From NCBI GenBank assembly GCA_902806365.1, contig CADCWJ010000767.1:1-12029 (forward strand): DNA of 12,029 nt, read 5' to 3'. Origin of the DNA: an uncultured Thermomicrobiales bacterium (GTDB taxonomy: Bacteria > Chloroflexota > Chloroflexia > Thermomicrobiales > UBA6265). Of the stretch, positions 1-6,873 are shown piece by piece. Made by a program: the position numbers and the translations under genes. Under the pieces are notes generated by a model. That model searched no databases, had not been told where the DNA came from, and saw nothing but the letters and a program-made list of their open reading frames with translations. Within the stretch, counting starts at the first letter, position 1. Each line of letters begins with the position of its first letter.

Positions 1-98
1 ACGTAGCCGTTGCCATACGGAGCCTCAGCGTCCCGGCGGCCGCAATCGGTGATGCTGTCGCCGATAAAGACGACCTTCTGGCCCTTCTCGAATTTCAT
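1..98 (-). CDS. SGNH/GDSL-family hydrolase, N-terminal fragment (gene continues beyond the left edge)
   Basis: Only the first 32 codons lie in the window. They read from the ATG at 98 as MKFEKGQKVVFIGDSITDCG followed by RRDAEAPYGNGY. The segment VVFIGDSITDCGRR is block I of the SGNH/GDSL hydrolase superfamily. The Ser of GDS (residue 15) is the expected nucleophile, and the YGNGYV segment fits the stretch usually found just after block I. Members of this superfamily are esterases or lipases that act on acyl or acetyl esters of lipids and carbohydrates; the substrate cannot be told from this fragment. There is no signal peptide, so a cytoplasmic enzyme is likely. A GGGAGTGGGG purine tract lies just before the start. 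The gene is divergent from the amidase to its right. The fold assignment is firm from the motif, but the specific function is unknown. Confidence 0.85.
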   Translation of the reverse strand, partial: MKFEKGQKVVFIGDSITDCGRRDAEAPYGNGY

Positions 99-443
99 GA
101 GCCCCACTCCCACGCTCGTCCATGTCCCGTCGCTATCCGTTTTCCCGGCGCCATCGTAGCAGCCGCATCGAGCAGCCGCGTCCCCATTCCCGGTAACTCC
201 GGCTCCCGCAGGCCATGCCGGTTCGGGCGGTCGCTTTGCGGTATTCTCTGCGCAGGCAATCCGCGTCTCTGCAATGATCGACGGGTGCCGGGCCGCTTGT
301 GACCCGACCTGAAACATCCTGTCCGGGGCTGACACCACCCATGCGCTTCATCACGTCCCACCGGCAAGCATATGCGCCGTCATGCGGTGCGGTCCTCCGG
401 AACCATCGCCTGCTGCTCGCCGTTATCCCTGGGTCGATCCCCC
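99..443. other. Divergent intergenic region, no gene recognised
   Basis: This 345-base stretch separates the divergent SGNH-hydrolase and amidase genes and must hold their promoters. I could not pick a convincing -35/-10 pair in either direction. Open frames across it on the minus strand give Arg/Ser/Trp-rich translations with no recognisable motif and look like GC-driven noise. An alternative in-frame ATG for the amidase lies at 372, inside this stretch, but the extra 24 residues it would add have no domain features. Confidence 0.5.
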
Positions 444-1886
444 ATGCCTGATCGGCCCACCGGCGAATCGCGCTGGAGCAGCGCCCGCGAGCGCCAGGAG
501 CGCGACCGCGCGCGCGAAGCGGAACGCGACGCCGCCCGCAAGTCTCGTCAGGAACGCGCCAACGCATCGCCCGGGTCGCCTCCATCGCCGGGCGCCGAGG
601 GTGGCACGGAGCGGGTGGCTTCCCGCCGCCTGAGCGACGACGAGCGACGCACGATCCGTGAATACCGCTTCCCGAGCGCGTCGTCGAAGCGGTTTCCCGG
701 CCCGTCGCCTCCACCCGCCAGCACGCCCACCGAAGCGGCGCCTCCAGCCGCTCCGGCCGAAGAGCGGCCCGCCCCATCGCGGCGCGGATCGATCGGCACC
801 AGTACCAGGTGGCGCTCCGCGGTCGAGGCCGCATCGGCGACGCCGGTCACGCCCAGCCTCCCGGACCTTCCGGCGGAACCGGCAGCGGCTGGAAGCGGCA
901 GTCGGAGCCGCAACAACAGCCGCCTGATCGTGTTCGGTGCGCTCCTCTTCGCGGCGATGGGTCTTGCCGCGTTCCTGCCCTTTGGCCCCCTCGGCGAAGA
1001 TGGTGATGACCCGAGTCCTACCCCCAGCTCGCCGCTTTCCGCTGTGCCGACGACGGCCAGCTTCGGCGGAGTGGCGCCGACACCTGCGCCGACGGTGCCA
1101 CTGGTGGCAGACAACGAGCGCGTCGTCTGCATCGACCCGGGACACGGCGGGTGGGACACCGGCTGGAACCGCTCGGACCTGAGCGATCCCCCTTACGACC
1201 CGCCGATCGTGACCGAGGCGGAGCTCAATCTCGGAATCTCGTTCATGCTCAAGGAAGAGCTCGAAGCGAACGATGTCACCGTCGTCATGACCAGAGTCTC
1301 CGGCGGCGCGGTCAACGCTCTGGAGGAGGATGTCAACGGCGACGGCATGCGGCGCCTGGACTTCGAGGATCGGGATCAGTCGGAGCAGGCGGGGGATCGG
1401 GACGAACTCCAGGCGCGGATCAACATCTGCAACGAATCCGGAGCCGATGTGATGATCTCAGTCCACTTCAACGGCTATGACGACCGGACGGTTCGAGGTT
1501 ACGAGATCTATTACACCGCCAAGCCGTATCGACCGTTCGGTGATTTCAACGCCGAACTGGCACGCCTGGTGTACCGTGAACTCGACACCGCCATGCGCAA
1601 CAGCGAGTACGGCGGTGGTTATGGGCGGGATGCGCTGGACGACACACGGCTCGACTCGGTCCAGCACGATTTCGGCACCGAGGAACACCTGGTCATGACC
1701 GGCCCCGGCGTCAACGGAGCGAATTACACGATCGTCCCGACGAACATGCCTGGCATCATCGTCGAAGGCGCCTTCCTGTCCAACGATGAGGATACGCGGT
1801 TCGTGATCCAGCCCGAGAACCAGCGTCTGATGGCAGCCGCCTACGCCCGCGGCATCCTGCGATATTTCGACAACCACCCCGGATAG
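444..1886 (+). CDS. Membrane-anchored N-acetylmuramoyl-L-alanine amidase (Amidase_3 domain)
   Basis: Amidase_3 enzymes are zinc hydrolases that cut the amide bond between N-acetylmuramic acid and the first L-Ala of the peptidoglycan stem peptide. From the ATG at 444 the product is 480 residues. Residues 1-160 are a charged then Pro/Ala/Ser-rich, probably disordered cytoplasmic tail. One transmembrane helix follows at about 161-182 (LIVFGALLFAAMGLAAFLPF), then a Pro/Thr-rich linker. The catalytic domain runs from about 228 to 480. The zinc ligands seen are His234 (DPGHGG), Glu258 (TEAELNL) and His341 (SVHFNG), with catalytic Glu441 in IIVEGAFLSN. The domain is larger than usual because of insertions, one with a DVNGDG calcium-loop-like motif at about 296. 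Neither 444 nor the upstream in-frame ATG at 372 has a good Shine-Dalgarno sequence; 444 was chosen for its normal hydrophilic N-terminus. The gene is single and converges with the helicase. Function is confident; a role in cell separation or wall turnover is inferred. Confidence 0.92.
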   Translation: MPDRPTGESRWSSARERQERDRAREAERDAARKSRQERANASPGSPPSPGAEGGTERVASRRLSDDERRTIREYRFPSASSKRFPGPSPPPASTPTEAAPPAAPAEERPAPSRRGSIGTSTRWRSAVEAASATPVTPSLPDLPAEPAAAGSGSRSRNNSRLIVFGALLFAAMGLAAFLPFGPLGEDGDDPSPTPSSPLSAVPTTASFGGVAPTPAPTVPLVADNERVVCIDPGHGGWDTGWNRSDLSDPPYDPPIVTEAELNLGISFMLKEELEANDVTVVMTRVSGGAVNALEEDVNGDGMRRLDFEDRDQSEQAGDRDELQARINICNESGADVMISVHFNGYDDRTVRGYEIYYTAKPYRPFGDFNAELARLVYRELDTAMRNSEYGGGYGRDALDDTRLDSVQHDFGTEEHLVMTGPGVNGANYTIVPTNMPGIIVEGAFLSNDEDTRFVIQPENQRLMAAAYARGILRYFDNHPG

Positions 1887-1936
1887 GAGGTCCCGCCGTC
1901 ACGTCAGCGCCCGGTTTCCGAGCGTTGGCCCGGCGT

Positions 1937-3994
1937 TCAGGAGCGCCGTGGATTCGCGCGCGCCGTAACCGCGGTACGCGAGTTGGCGCTGGACTTCGGT
2001 GCGGGGCGGGTTCTCGGGATCGCCCCGGCCGGCACGGAGGTAGCAGCGGGCTTCGGCGCGGTCAGGAAGCCGGCCTCGTAGAGAAACCGGCTCGGCTTTC
2101 GCTCGCCCGACGCCGGAACGTGGCCGATCACCAGATGTTCGGCGGCACGGGTCATCGCCACGTAGAACAGGCGTCGCTCGGCTTCGAGGTCCCGGGTGGT
2201 GGAGCTACCCTGGGGGTCGGGGAAGACGCCCTCGTTGCAGGAAGGCAACACGACGGTTCGCCACTGCCGCCCCTTGGCGCCATGGCAAGTGCAGAGGTCG
2301 ACGGCATCGCCGGAGGCCTGGCTGGCCGCCGTCTTCGCCACGAACGACCGCAGCCGCTCGATCGATTCGAGCCGGTTGGAGCGCTTGCGCGAGAGGATGT
2401 CGTGGAGCAGGCTCAGCGGTGACTCCTCAGCGTGCTCGCGGCTGTCAGCGATGCCCAGAAAGTCGCGCTCGATGATGTCGAGCTCCATGTCGATCGTGGC
2501 CGCCGAGCTCAACCGCCGCATCGCGGTCTGGAACTCGACCGCCCGCGCATGCCCGGCGGCGGCTTCGACCGCGGCGACCACGACATCCCAGTGCAGCGGT
2601 CCCGGTGGGTCGGACGCGGCGGCGCGGTGAATGCTGGAGCGGGCCGAATCGGTGATGTAGCGGAACCGCGAGAAGTTGGCGACCGCGATCCGGTAATCCG
2701 GAACATCTGCCGGATCGTTCCGGCGTACCGTTGTCGAGAGATCGAGCAACCGGAGCGCCTGATCCCAGATGATTCTGAGGTCGAACTCCCTGCGCACGGT
2801 ATACGGGATACCGGTGGTCGCGAGCGCCACCTGGATCGCGAAGTGCTGCGCATTGCGGCGATAGAGGATCCCGATGTCGCGAAATGCCCCGCCCGGCTGC
2901 TCCTGTCGCAATCGTTGGATCCGGCCCAGGATCGCCTTGGCCTCGGCGAGGCGGTCTCCCTGCTCGATCCGCTCGACCGTTCCCACCCAGGCGGCGCCGC
3001 TCGTCGGCGCCTTCGCGACGCGGTGCCGGTTGTGCCCGATCAGGTGCATCGCATGGTCGAGGATAAGTTCCGGGCAGCGGTAGTTGACGCCCAGCTCGTA
3101 CGACGCGAACACGCGGCCAAGTGTCTTCACCGGATCGATCAGGAAATCGGGAGAAGCCCAGCGGAACTCGTAGATTGCCTGATCGTCGTCGCCGGTGACG
3201 ACAAGGGTCGCCTTCTCGGCTACAAGCCGGATCAGCTCGACATCGAGCCGGTTGATGTCCTGGAACTCGTCGACGATGACCTCGTCGTAGCGGGCGCGCA
3301 CCCCGGCCAGCGCCTCCGGTTGCGCCTGGAGTTGCCTGAACGCGCGAAGCTTCTGGTCGTCGAAGTCGATCACGCCGCGGTCGGCGAGAAACGACTCGTA
3401 GCGCCGGAATTCCCCACTCACCGCGCGCGCGAACGGAGCGGCGTTCTCGAACCCGAAGCGGGCAAAATAGGTTTCGGGAACGAGCCGCTGATAGTGCGTC
3501 CGCACGAATTTCTGAAGCGCCGCCTTCGACGCCCTATCCGTGTCGCGGGGGTCGAAGAGGTGACTCTTGAGGATGCCAAAGATCTCGGTCAGCGCACGGC
3601 GCTCGGTCATCTCGACGAGGCGACCGAGCGTGGGGTCAACGGGAAGGAACGACGGCTGGCCGACGTTGTGCCGCTCCTCCGGAAAGAATTGGCGCAGCAC
3701 CCACAACCCGAAGGCGTTGAGGGTACGCGTATCCGGGCGCTGGCGGAGACCGAGCGCGCCCATCTTGGCGATGAACGCGCCATTGGCGTTGGTGTCGAAC
3801 GTGAGCACGAGGATGCGCCGGGGATCGACACCGTCAGCGACCCGTTTCCGGACCCGGCGCACCAGCGTCTCGGTCTTGCCGGAACCGGCGGGCGCCAGCA
3901 CCCGGATCGAGCGCTCGGGCGCGTCGATCACCCGCCGCTGGAACTCATCGGGCCCGCGTTCGTTGAGGGAGGGATCGGTCGGTGTGATCGCCAC
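1937..3994 (-). CDS. UvrD/PcrA/Rep-like superfamily 1A DNA helicase
   Basis: This is an ATP-dependent 3'-5' DNA helicase, 685 residues long and close to the usual UvrD/PcrA length. Visible motifs in order are: Walker A APAGSGKT (34-41, Lys40); motif II VDEFQD (241-246); motif III GDDDQAIYEFR (268-278, Gln272); VNYRCPELI (motif IV region); motif V CHGAKGRQWRTVVLP with NEGVFP; and motif VI EAERRLFYVAMTRAAEHL, with Arg616 as the expected arginine finger. No nuclease domain is present; the C-terminus is a basic, Pro/Ala-rich tail. The start is the GTG at 3994. An in-frame TGA lies eight codons upstream, so the start is well bounded, although no strong Shine-Dalgarno sequence is visible. Relatives work in repair, replication restart and removal of recombinase from DNA; which of these applies is not decidable here. 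The gene lies downstream of the zf-TFIIB gene on the same strand with a 210-base gap, so co-transcription is possible but not shown. Confidence 0.95.
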   Translation of the reverse strand: MAITPTDPSLNERGPDEFQRRVIDAPERSIRVLAPAGSGKTETLVRRVRKRVADGVDPRRILVLTFDTNANGAFIAKMGALGLRQRPDTRTLNAFGLWVLRQFFPEERHNVGQPSFLPVDPTLGRLVEMTERRALTEIFGILKSHLFDPRDTDRASKAALQKFVRTHYQRLVPETYFARFGFENAAPFARAVSGEFRRYESFLADRGVIDFDDQKLRAFRQLQAQPEALAGVRARYDEVIVDEFQDINRLDVELIRLVAEKATLVVTGDDDQAIYEFRWASPDFLIDPVKTLGRVFASYELGVNYRCPELILDHAMHLIGHNRHRVAKAPTSGAAWVGTVERIEQGDRLAEAKAILGRIQRLRQEQPGGAFRDIGILYRRNAQHFAIQVALATTGIPYTVRREFDLRIIWDQALRLLDLSTTVRRNDPADVPDYRIAVANFSRFRYITDSARSSIHRAAASDPPGPLHWDVVVAAVEAAAGHARAVEFQTAMRRLSSAATIDMELDIIERDFLGIADSREHAEESPLSLLHDILSRKRSNRLESIERLRSFVAKTAASQASGDAVDLCTCHGAKGRQWRTVVLPSCNEGVFPDPQGSSTTRDLEAERRLFYVAMTRAAEHLVIGHVPASGERKPSRFLYEAGFLTAPKPAATSVPAGAIPRTRPAPKSSANSRTAVTARANPRRS

Positions 3995-4165
3995 AGGCGG
4001 TTCCAGTCGGGGTCAACCAGGCCCGCCCGTAAGCGGCATCGGTAAGCGGCATGGAGGCGACGCGAATGGCTCTGACACGCCTGGCGGCACGCCGGGAATG
4101 AACGCGTCGCGATCCTCCCGGCCCCTCCCGACGCTTGCGAGGAAATCCCGGGACGAACGCCGCGA

Positions 4166-4195
4166 GGGGCGCCACCTCGGAAGAAGATGGCCCCC
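4166..4195 (-). terminator. Hairpin just downstream of the zf-TFIIB gene, possible weak terminator
   Basis: Read on the minus strand, GGGGGCCA pairs with TGGCGCCCC, with one bulged G, around a 13-base loop. This begins about 10 bases after the TAG/TGA end of the zf-TFIIB gene. The position suits a terminator, but no T-run follows. It may instead be a GC-rich stem that arose by chance. Confidence 0.25.
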
Positions 4196-4204
4196 GTCTC
4201 CCGG

Positions 4205-4555
4205 TCAGATATCGAACAGCTCGTCCAGGAAGGATTCCTTTTTCTTCCGTCGCGGGCGTCCCTGCTGATCGTACTGTGTCTGGTCGCCACCCCCGCGCTG
4301 GCCGAGCGCCTGGGTGACCTTGCCGAGCATACCGCCCTGCCCCTGCTGGGGGCGATAGTCGCGCCGCTCGTCACGGTCGTCGTCATCGTCGTCGCGATAC
4401 CTGGCAGAGGAAGTCGATTCGGGGCGGGCACGCTCGATCACCTTGTCGAGCTCGCCGCGGTCAAGCCAGACGCCACGGCAGGTGGGGCAATAGTCGATCT
4501 CGACGCCCTGCCGTTCGGTCATCACGAGTGTGGTCTGGTCAATGGGGCACAACAT
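4205..4555 (-). CDS. Small zf-TFIIB zinc-ribbon domain protein
   Basis: This 116-residue protein opens with a zinc ribbon of the TFIIB type (zf-TFIIB, PF13453-like). The pattern is MLCPID, then about 17 residues, then CPTCRGVWLDRGELDKVI; probable metal ligands are Cys3, Asp6, Cys23 and Cys26. CPxD in place of the first CPxC is common in this family. The middle (about residues 44-75) is a low-complexity Asp/Arg run (RYRDDDDDDRDERR) followed by Gln/Gly-rich sequence. The C-terminus is basic and then ends in FLDELFDI, a short amphipathic motif typical of these proteins. AGGAG lies 10 bases before the ATG at 4555. The molecular role of the family is not established; nucleic-acid or protein binding is a guess from the fold. 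It sits between the molybdopterin-binding protein and helicase genes on the same strand. Confidence 0.85.
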   Translation of the reverse strand: MLCPIDQTTLVMTERQGVEIDYCPTCRGVWLDRGELDKVIERARPESTSSARYRDDDDDDRDERRDYRPQQGQGGMLGKVTQALGQRGGGDQTQYDQQGRPRRKKKESFLDELFDI

Positions 4556-4678
4556 CGGGGGTCAACTCCTGTGTCAGCGACGCGTCATCCATCAAGTTTA
4601 CGTGGGATCGCGCAGCGAGGTCGGGGAACGGGGGGCGCGTACAGGGCATCATCGCCGGATCGGGGGCACCGGCGACGG

Positions 4679-5734
4679 CTAGATCGGCTCGTCGTGCTCC
4701 TCAGTTGAGTCGGCGTCGTACTTCGGAAAGCGCCAGCCCATGTCTCGATCGAGCAGACCGCCGTAGCCGAGCGAGGCGAGGTCGTCGGCGGTGACATGCT
4801 CACCGGCCATCACCCAGGGCAACACCAGGTCGGCGACGGTCGCCTTCGAGTACATCGAACAGGAGGCCAGATTCACGATCGGAATCTCCGTCCGATTCGT
4901 GTAGCCGAGCCAGAACATCGAGCCGGGATGGGCCGGTGCGCCGAGCCGGGTGATCGTCGCATCGATCGCGGGGAGCGCCTGCAGCGAGGCATCGAGCGGG
5001 TCCATCATGTTGCCGCCGGCACTCAGGATCAGGTCTGCCCCGTCGTTCAAGAGGTCGCGCATCGCGCCCGCCACCGCACCGGGATTCTCCGGGATGTGCG
5101 TGAACCGGAGCACGGTGGAGCCGTACCAGGCAATCTTGTCGCGGACGGTGCGCTCGAAACGGTCCCGCACGGCGTCGGCGAGCCCCTCGGTGACGACGAC
5201 GCCGACGATGTGCGGCAGGAACGGCTTGACTTGGAGCACGGGCTCGTCACGCCCGGCGAGGAAGCGTTCGATCTCGTCGAGGATAGACCGCTCGATGGCG
5301 ACCGTCGCGATCTTGGCGCCTGCCACGATCTTGCCGGGGACGACGGGCAGGCGATCCGGAACGGTGAACACACCCACGCTGCCATGGGTATTGATCGCGA
5401 AGACGGCTCCGGCGTCGACCCGAGCGAGCCCCTTGCGCCCGGCGACGAGGTTGACCCGGCTCTGGACCGGTTCGCGAGCGAAAAGGCCGTCTCCGGCTAT
5501 CAGGGCGGCGATGCGGCGCCCGGCGTCGTCCTCGTGCACGTCATCCTCCGCGAGGCGCACAGCGTGGATCGAGCGATCCAGCGCGGCGATGACCGGCAGG
5601 TCGTCCAGGGAGATGCGGTGACCCTTGCGGAAACGGCGCGCGCCGTCCTGCCGAACTTCCTGCGTGATAACCGCCCCGACAAGGTCAGCGCCGGCCTCGC
5701 CAGTGTCGGTGGGTAGAATGACGATGGGTGTCAC
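4679..5734 (-). CDS. Molybdopterin-binding-domain protein (MoeA C-terminal/MogA-like)
   Basis: This 351-residue protein matches the stand-alone molybdopterin-binding proteins related to MoeA and MogA. The N-terminal part carries MoeA-like landmarks: RRFRKGHRISLDDLPVI, then HAVRLAEDDVHEDDAGRRIA. The C-terminal part carries the MPT-binding loop SAGGNMMDPLDA around residues 238-249, then GAPAHPGSMFWLGY and the motif LASCSMYSKATVADLVLP with GYGGLL near the end. MoeA/MogA activate molybdopterin and insert molybdate; this shorter family is usually annotated only as molybdopterin-binding, so the reaction is not certain. The start at GTG 5734 fits the family N-terminus (PIVILPTDTGEAGADLVGAV) and has a weak GGA 9 bases upstream. 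An in-frame GTG at 5800 would add 22 non-conserved residues and lies almost on top of an AT-rich promoter-like island. No other molybdenum-cofactor gene is in the window. Confidence 0.85.
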   Translation of the reverse strand: MTPIVILPTDTGEAGADLVGAVITQEVRQDGARRFRKGHRISLDDLPVIAALDRSIHAVRLAEDDVHEDDAGRRIAALIAGDGLFAREPVQSRVNLVAGRKGLARVDAGAVFAINTHGSVGVFTVPDRLPVVPGKIVAGAKIATVAIERSILDEIERFLAGRDEPVLQVKPFLPHIVGVVVTEGLADAVRDRFERTVRDKIAWYGSTVLRFTHIPENPGAVAGAMRDLLNDGADLILSAGGNMMDPLDASLQALPAIDATITRLGAPAHPGSMFWLGYTNRTEIPIVNLASCSMYSKATVADLVLPWVMAGEHVTADDLASLGYGGLLDRDMGWRFPKYDADSTEEHDEPI

Positions 5735-5798
5735 GAAGAATTGTCCCGGAACGTGCGTGCCAATGGACGATGCAGTCGATGCTCGCTGGTCTCGTGCC

Positions 5799-5826
5799 AC
5801 GATAATCTTATGTTGTTATAACGCAT
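5799..5826. promoter_or_regulatory. AT-rich island in the divergent spacer, candidate -10 elements on both strands
   Basis: In an otherwise very GC-rich region, about 5801-5822 is AT-rich and contains the palindrome GTTATAAC (5815-5822). This gives TATAAC on both strands, and GATAAT (5801-5806) lies on the plus strand. It falls between the divergent molybdopterin-binding gene and the small membrane-protein gene, where promoters are expected. No clear TTGACA-like -35 was found at 17 bases in either direction. Confidence 0.35.
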
Positions 5827-5890
5827 GTTCCCTGGGGGCGCTCCGTGAATTGGATGGCATCAGGCGCCAGTCGATGGAGAACTGGGCATC

Positions 5891-6148
5891 ATGGACATGA
5901 CCGGCGAGCATTCGCCACGAGTATCACCGGGCGGGCGCACATCGACCACCACGATCGTCGTCTCCCTGATCGTGGCCGTGCTGATCACCGGATTCCCTGG
6001 TGGCCCGATCGGCGGGTTGATCCTCGCCGGATTGGCCTCCACGGTCGTCCTGGTCCGTCCCGATCTCCGTCACCGGTGGTCGATGCGAATCATCTGCGCT
6101 GCCGGTCTGCTTGTGCCGGCGATCTCCCTCACGGCGTGGATCTTTTAG
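5891..6148 (+). CDS. Small two-helix membrane protein of unknown function
   Basis: The 85-residue translation has a polar Ser/Thr-rich start of about 20 residues. It then has two hydrophobic stretches, TTIVVSLIVAVLITGF continuing through a Gly-rich turn to about residue 55, and IICAAGLLVPAISLTAWIF at the extreme C-terminus, separated by a basic loop (RPDLRHRW). The third codon positions are strongly G/C-biased, as in neighbouring genes, which supports real coding. GGAG lies 11 bases before the ATG at 5891; the ATG at 5897 is an alternative. The gene is divergent from the molybdopterin-binding protein and convergent with the HIT gene, so it is probably monocistronic. I recognise no family. It could be a real orphan membrane protein or, less likely, chance hydrophobic sequence. 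Confidence 0.6.
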   Translation: MDMTGEHSPRVSPGGRTSTTTIVVSLIVAVLITGFPGGPIGGLILAGLASTVVLVRPDLRHRWSMRIICAAGLLVPAISLTAWIF

Positions 6149-6187
6149 GTCTGCTTGCAAATCCGAAACGATTGCTGGCCCAGCCAC

Positions 6188-6250
6188 GGGCGGACATACG
6201 CGGGCACGCTCAATCAGGTCAAACCGGTATTGGCGCCCGCTAGTCCGCCC
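6188..6250. repeat. Long interrupted inverted repeat between convergent gene ends
   Basis: GGGCGGAC (6188-6195) and GCGGGC (6200-6205) are mirrored by GCCCGC (6235-6240) and GTCCGCCC (6243-6250). This gives 14 paired bases with a 4/2 internal loop around a 29-base centre. The right flank reads on the minus strand as TTGTAGGGGCGGAC. It lies between the ends of the small membrane-protein gene and the HIT gene. The GTAGGGGCGGAC type of edge recalls dispersed palindromic elements of some Chloroflexota and Cyanobacteria genomes; that link is from memory. Because no T-run follows on either strand, a standard terminator is less likely, although the stem could still block transcription. Confidence 0.5.
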
Positions 6251-6302
6251 CTACAACCGTTGCCCCGGCCGCACGCACACGTTGAAAACCGGCCCTCGCA
6301 GC

Positions 6303-6791
6303 TCAATCCGGCAGCGCGTTGCGGATTGCGGTGGCGGTCGCCTCGGCGTTCCCTATCGGAGAGCGCGGCGCGACGAAGCGCTTCGAGCCGATCGGTTCAC
6401 CGGCATATCGCGGGATGAGCCGGATGTGGAGATGGTTCGGCTCGCCGTCGCACATCGTCACCAGGTAGACCTTCTCCGCTCCAAGCCCACGCTTGATAGC
6501 GTTCGCCAGTTCCGTGCAGCGAACGAAGAGCTCGGCGGTCTCCCCGGGCTCGAGTTCGGAGAAGTCCGCCTGGTGCGGTTTCCAGACGACGATGGTGTGT
6601 CCACGCGACTTCGGGTTGGGATCGAGCACGATCCGGATCCTCGCATTGTCGGCAATCACGGTCTGGTCCCCAAAGAGCTCGCCGGTGGCGAGGTCGTGGC
6701 ATTGGTAGCAGATACCGGCCGCCTTGAGCGCGGCGATCCTCTCGCTGAGTGCAACATATGCTGGCAGGTGTTGGTCGCTGGCGGACATCAT
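6303..6791 (-). CDS. HIT-family (histidine triad) nucleotide hydrolase/transferase-like protein
   Basis: HIT proteins hydrolyse or transfer nucleotidyl groups on dinucleoside polyphosphates or nucleoside phosphoramidates. From the ATG at 6791 this one has 162 residues. An N-terminal CYQC pair (Cys28, Cys31) probably binds zinc, as in many bacterial HIT proteins. The core includes IRIVLDPNPKSRGHTIVVWK, the usual strand-turn before the active site. The active-site strand is NHLHIRLIPRY, with His120 and His122; His122 is in the nucleophile position, and the third triad position is Arg124 instead of His. The start is set by AGGAG six bases upstream; an ATG at 6812 lies upstream of that site and is unlikely. 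The gene follows the histidine kinase on the same strand after an 82-base gap and could be its last operon member or have its own promoter. Family assignment is firm; the substrate is unknown. Confidence 0.9.
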   Translation of the reverse strand: MMSASDQHLPAYVALSERIAALKAAGICYQCHDLATGELFGDQTVIADNARIRIVLDPNPKSRGHTIVVWKPHQADFSELEPGETAELFVRCTELANAIKRGLGAEKVYLVTMCDGEPNHLHIRLIPRYAGEPIGSKRFVAPRSPIGNAEATATAIRNALPD

Positions 6792-6797
6792 AGTGTT

Positions 6798-6802
6798 CTC
6801 CT
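6798..6802 (-). promoter_or_regulatory. Shine-Dalgarno sequence deciding the HIT start
   Basis: AGGAG on the minus strand is spaced six bases (AACACT) from the ATG at 6791. This is close to the ideal distance, so it fixes that ATG over the one at 6812 as the start of the HIT-family gene. Confidence 0.8.
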
Positions 6803-6873
6803 GATCCTGCACGCTCCCACGGATTCATAGGGATCAACACACCGGGATTCTCGCGTGGGGGCGCCGCCGGGCG

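Noticed and set aside
133..834. 233-residue minus-strand open frame crossing the divergent spacer and the amidase N-terminus
   Set aside because: Its Arg/Trp/Ser-rich translation has no motif, and it overlaps the amidase reading frame.
1887..1936. Terminator between the convergent amidase and helicase genes
   Set aside because: I found no convincing stem-loop or T-run in these 50 bases.
2432..4045. 537-residue open frame on the plus strand opposite the helicase
   Set aside because: It is the antisense of a gene with all SF1 helicase motifs. Its translation is Arg/Glu/Leu-rich with no motif, a known effect of GC-rich codon use.
4796..5716. 306-residue plus-strand open frame opposite the molybdopterin-binding gene
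   Set aside because: It lies fully antisense to a recognisable protein and has a motif-free, His/Asp/Arg-rich translation.
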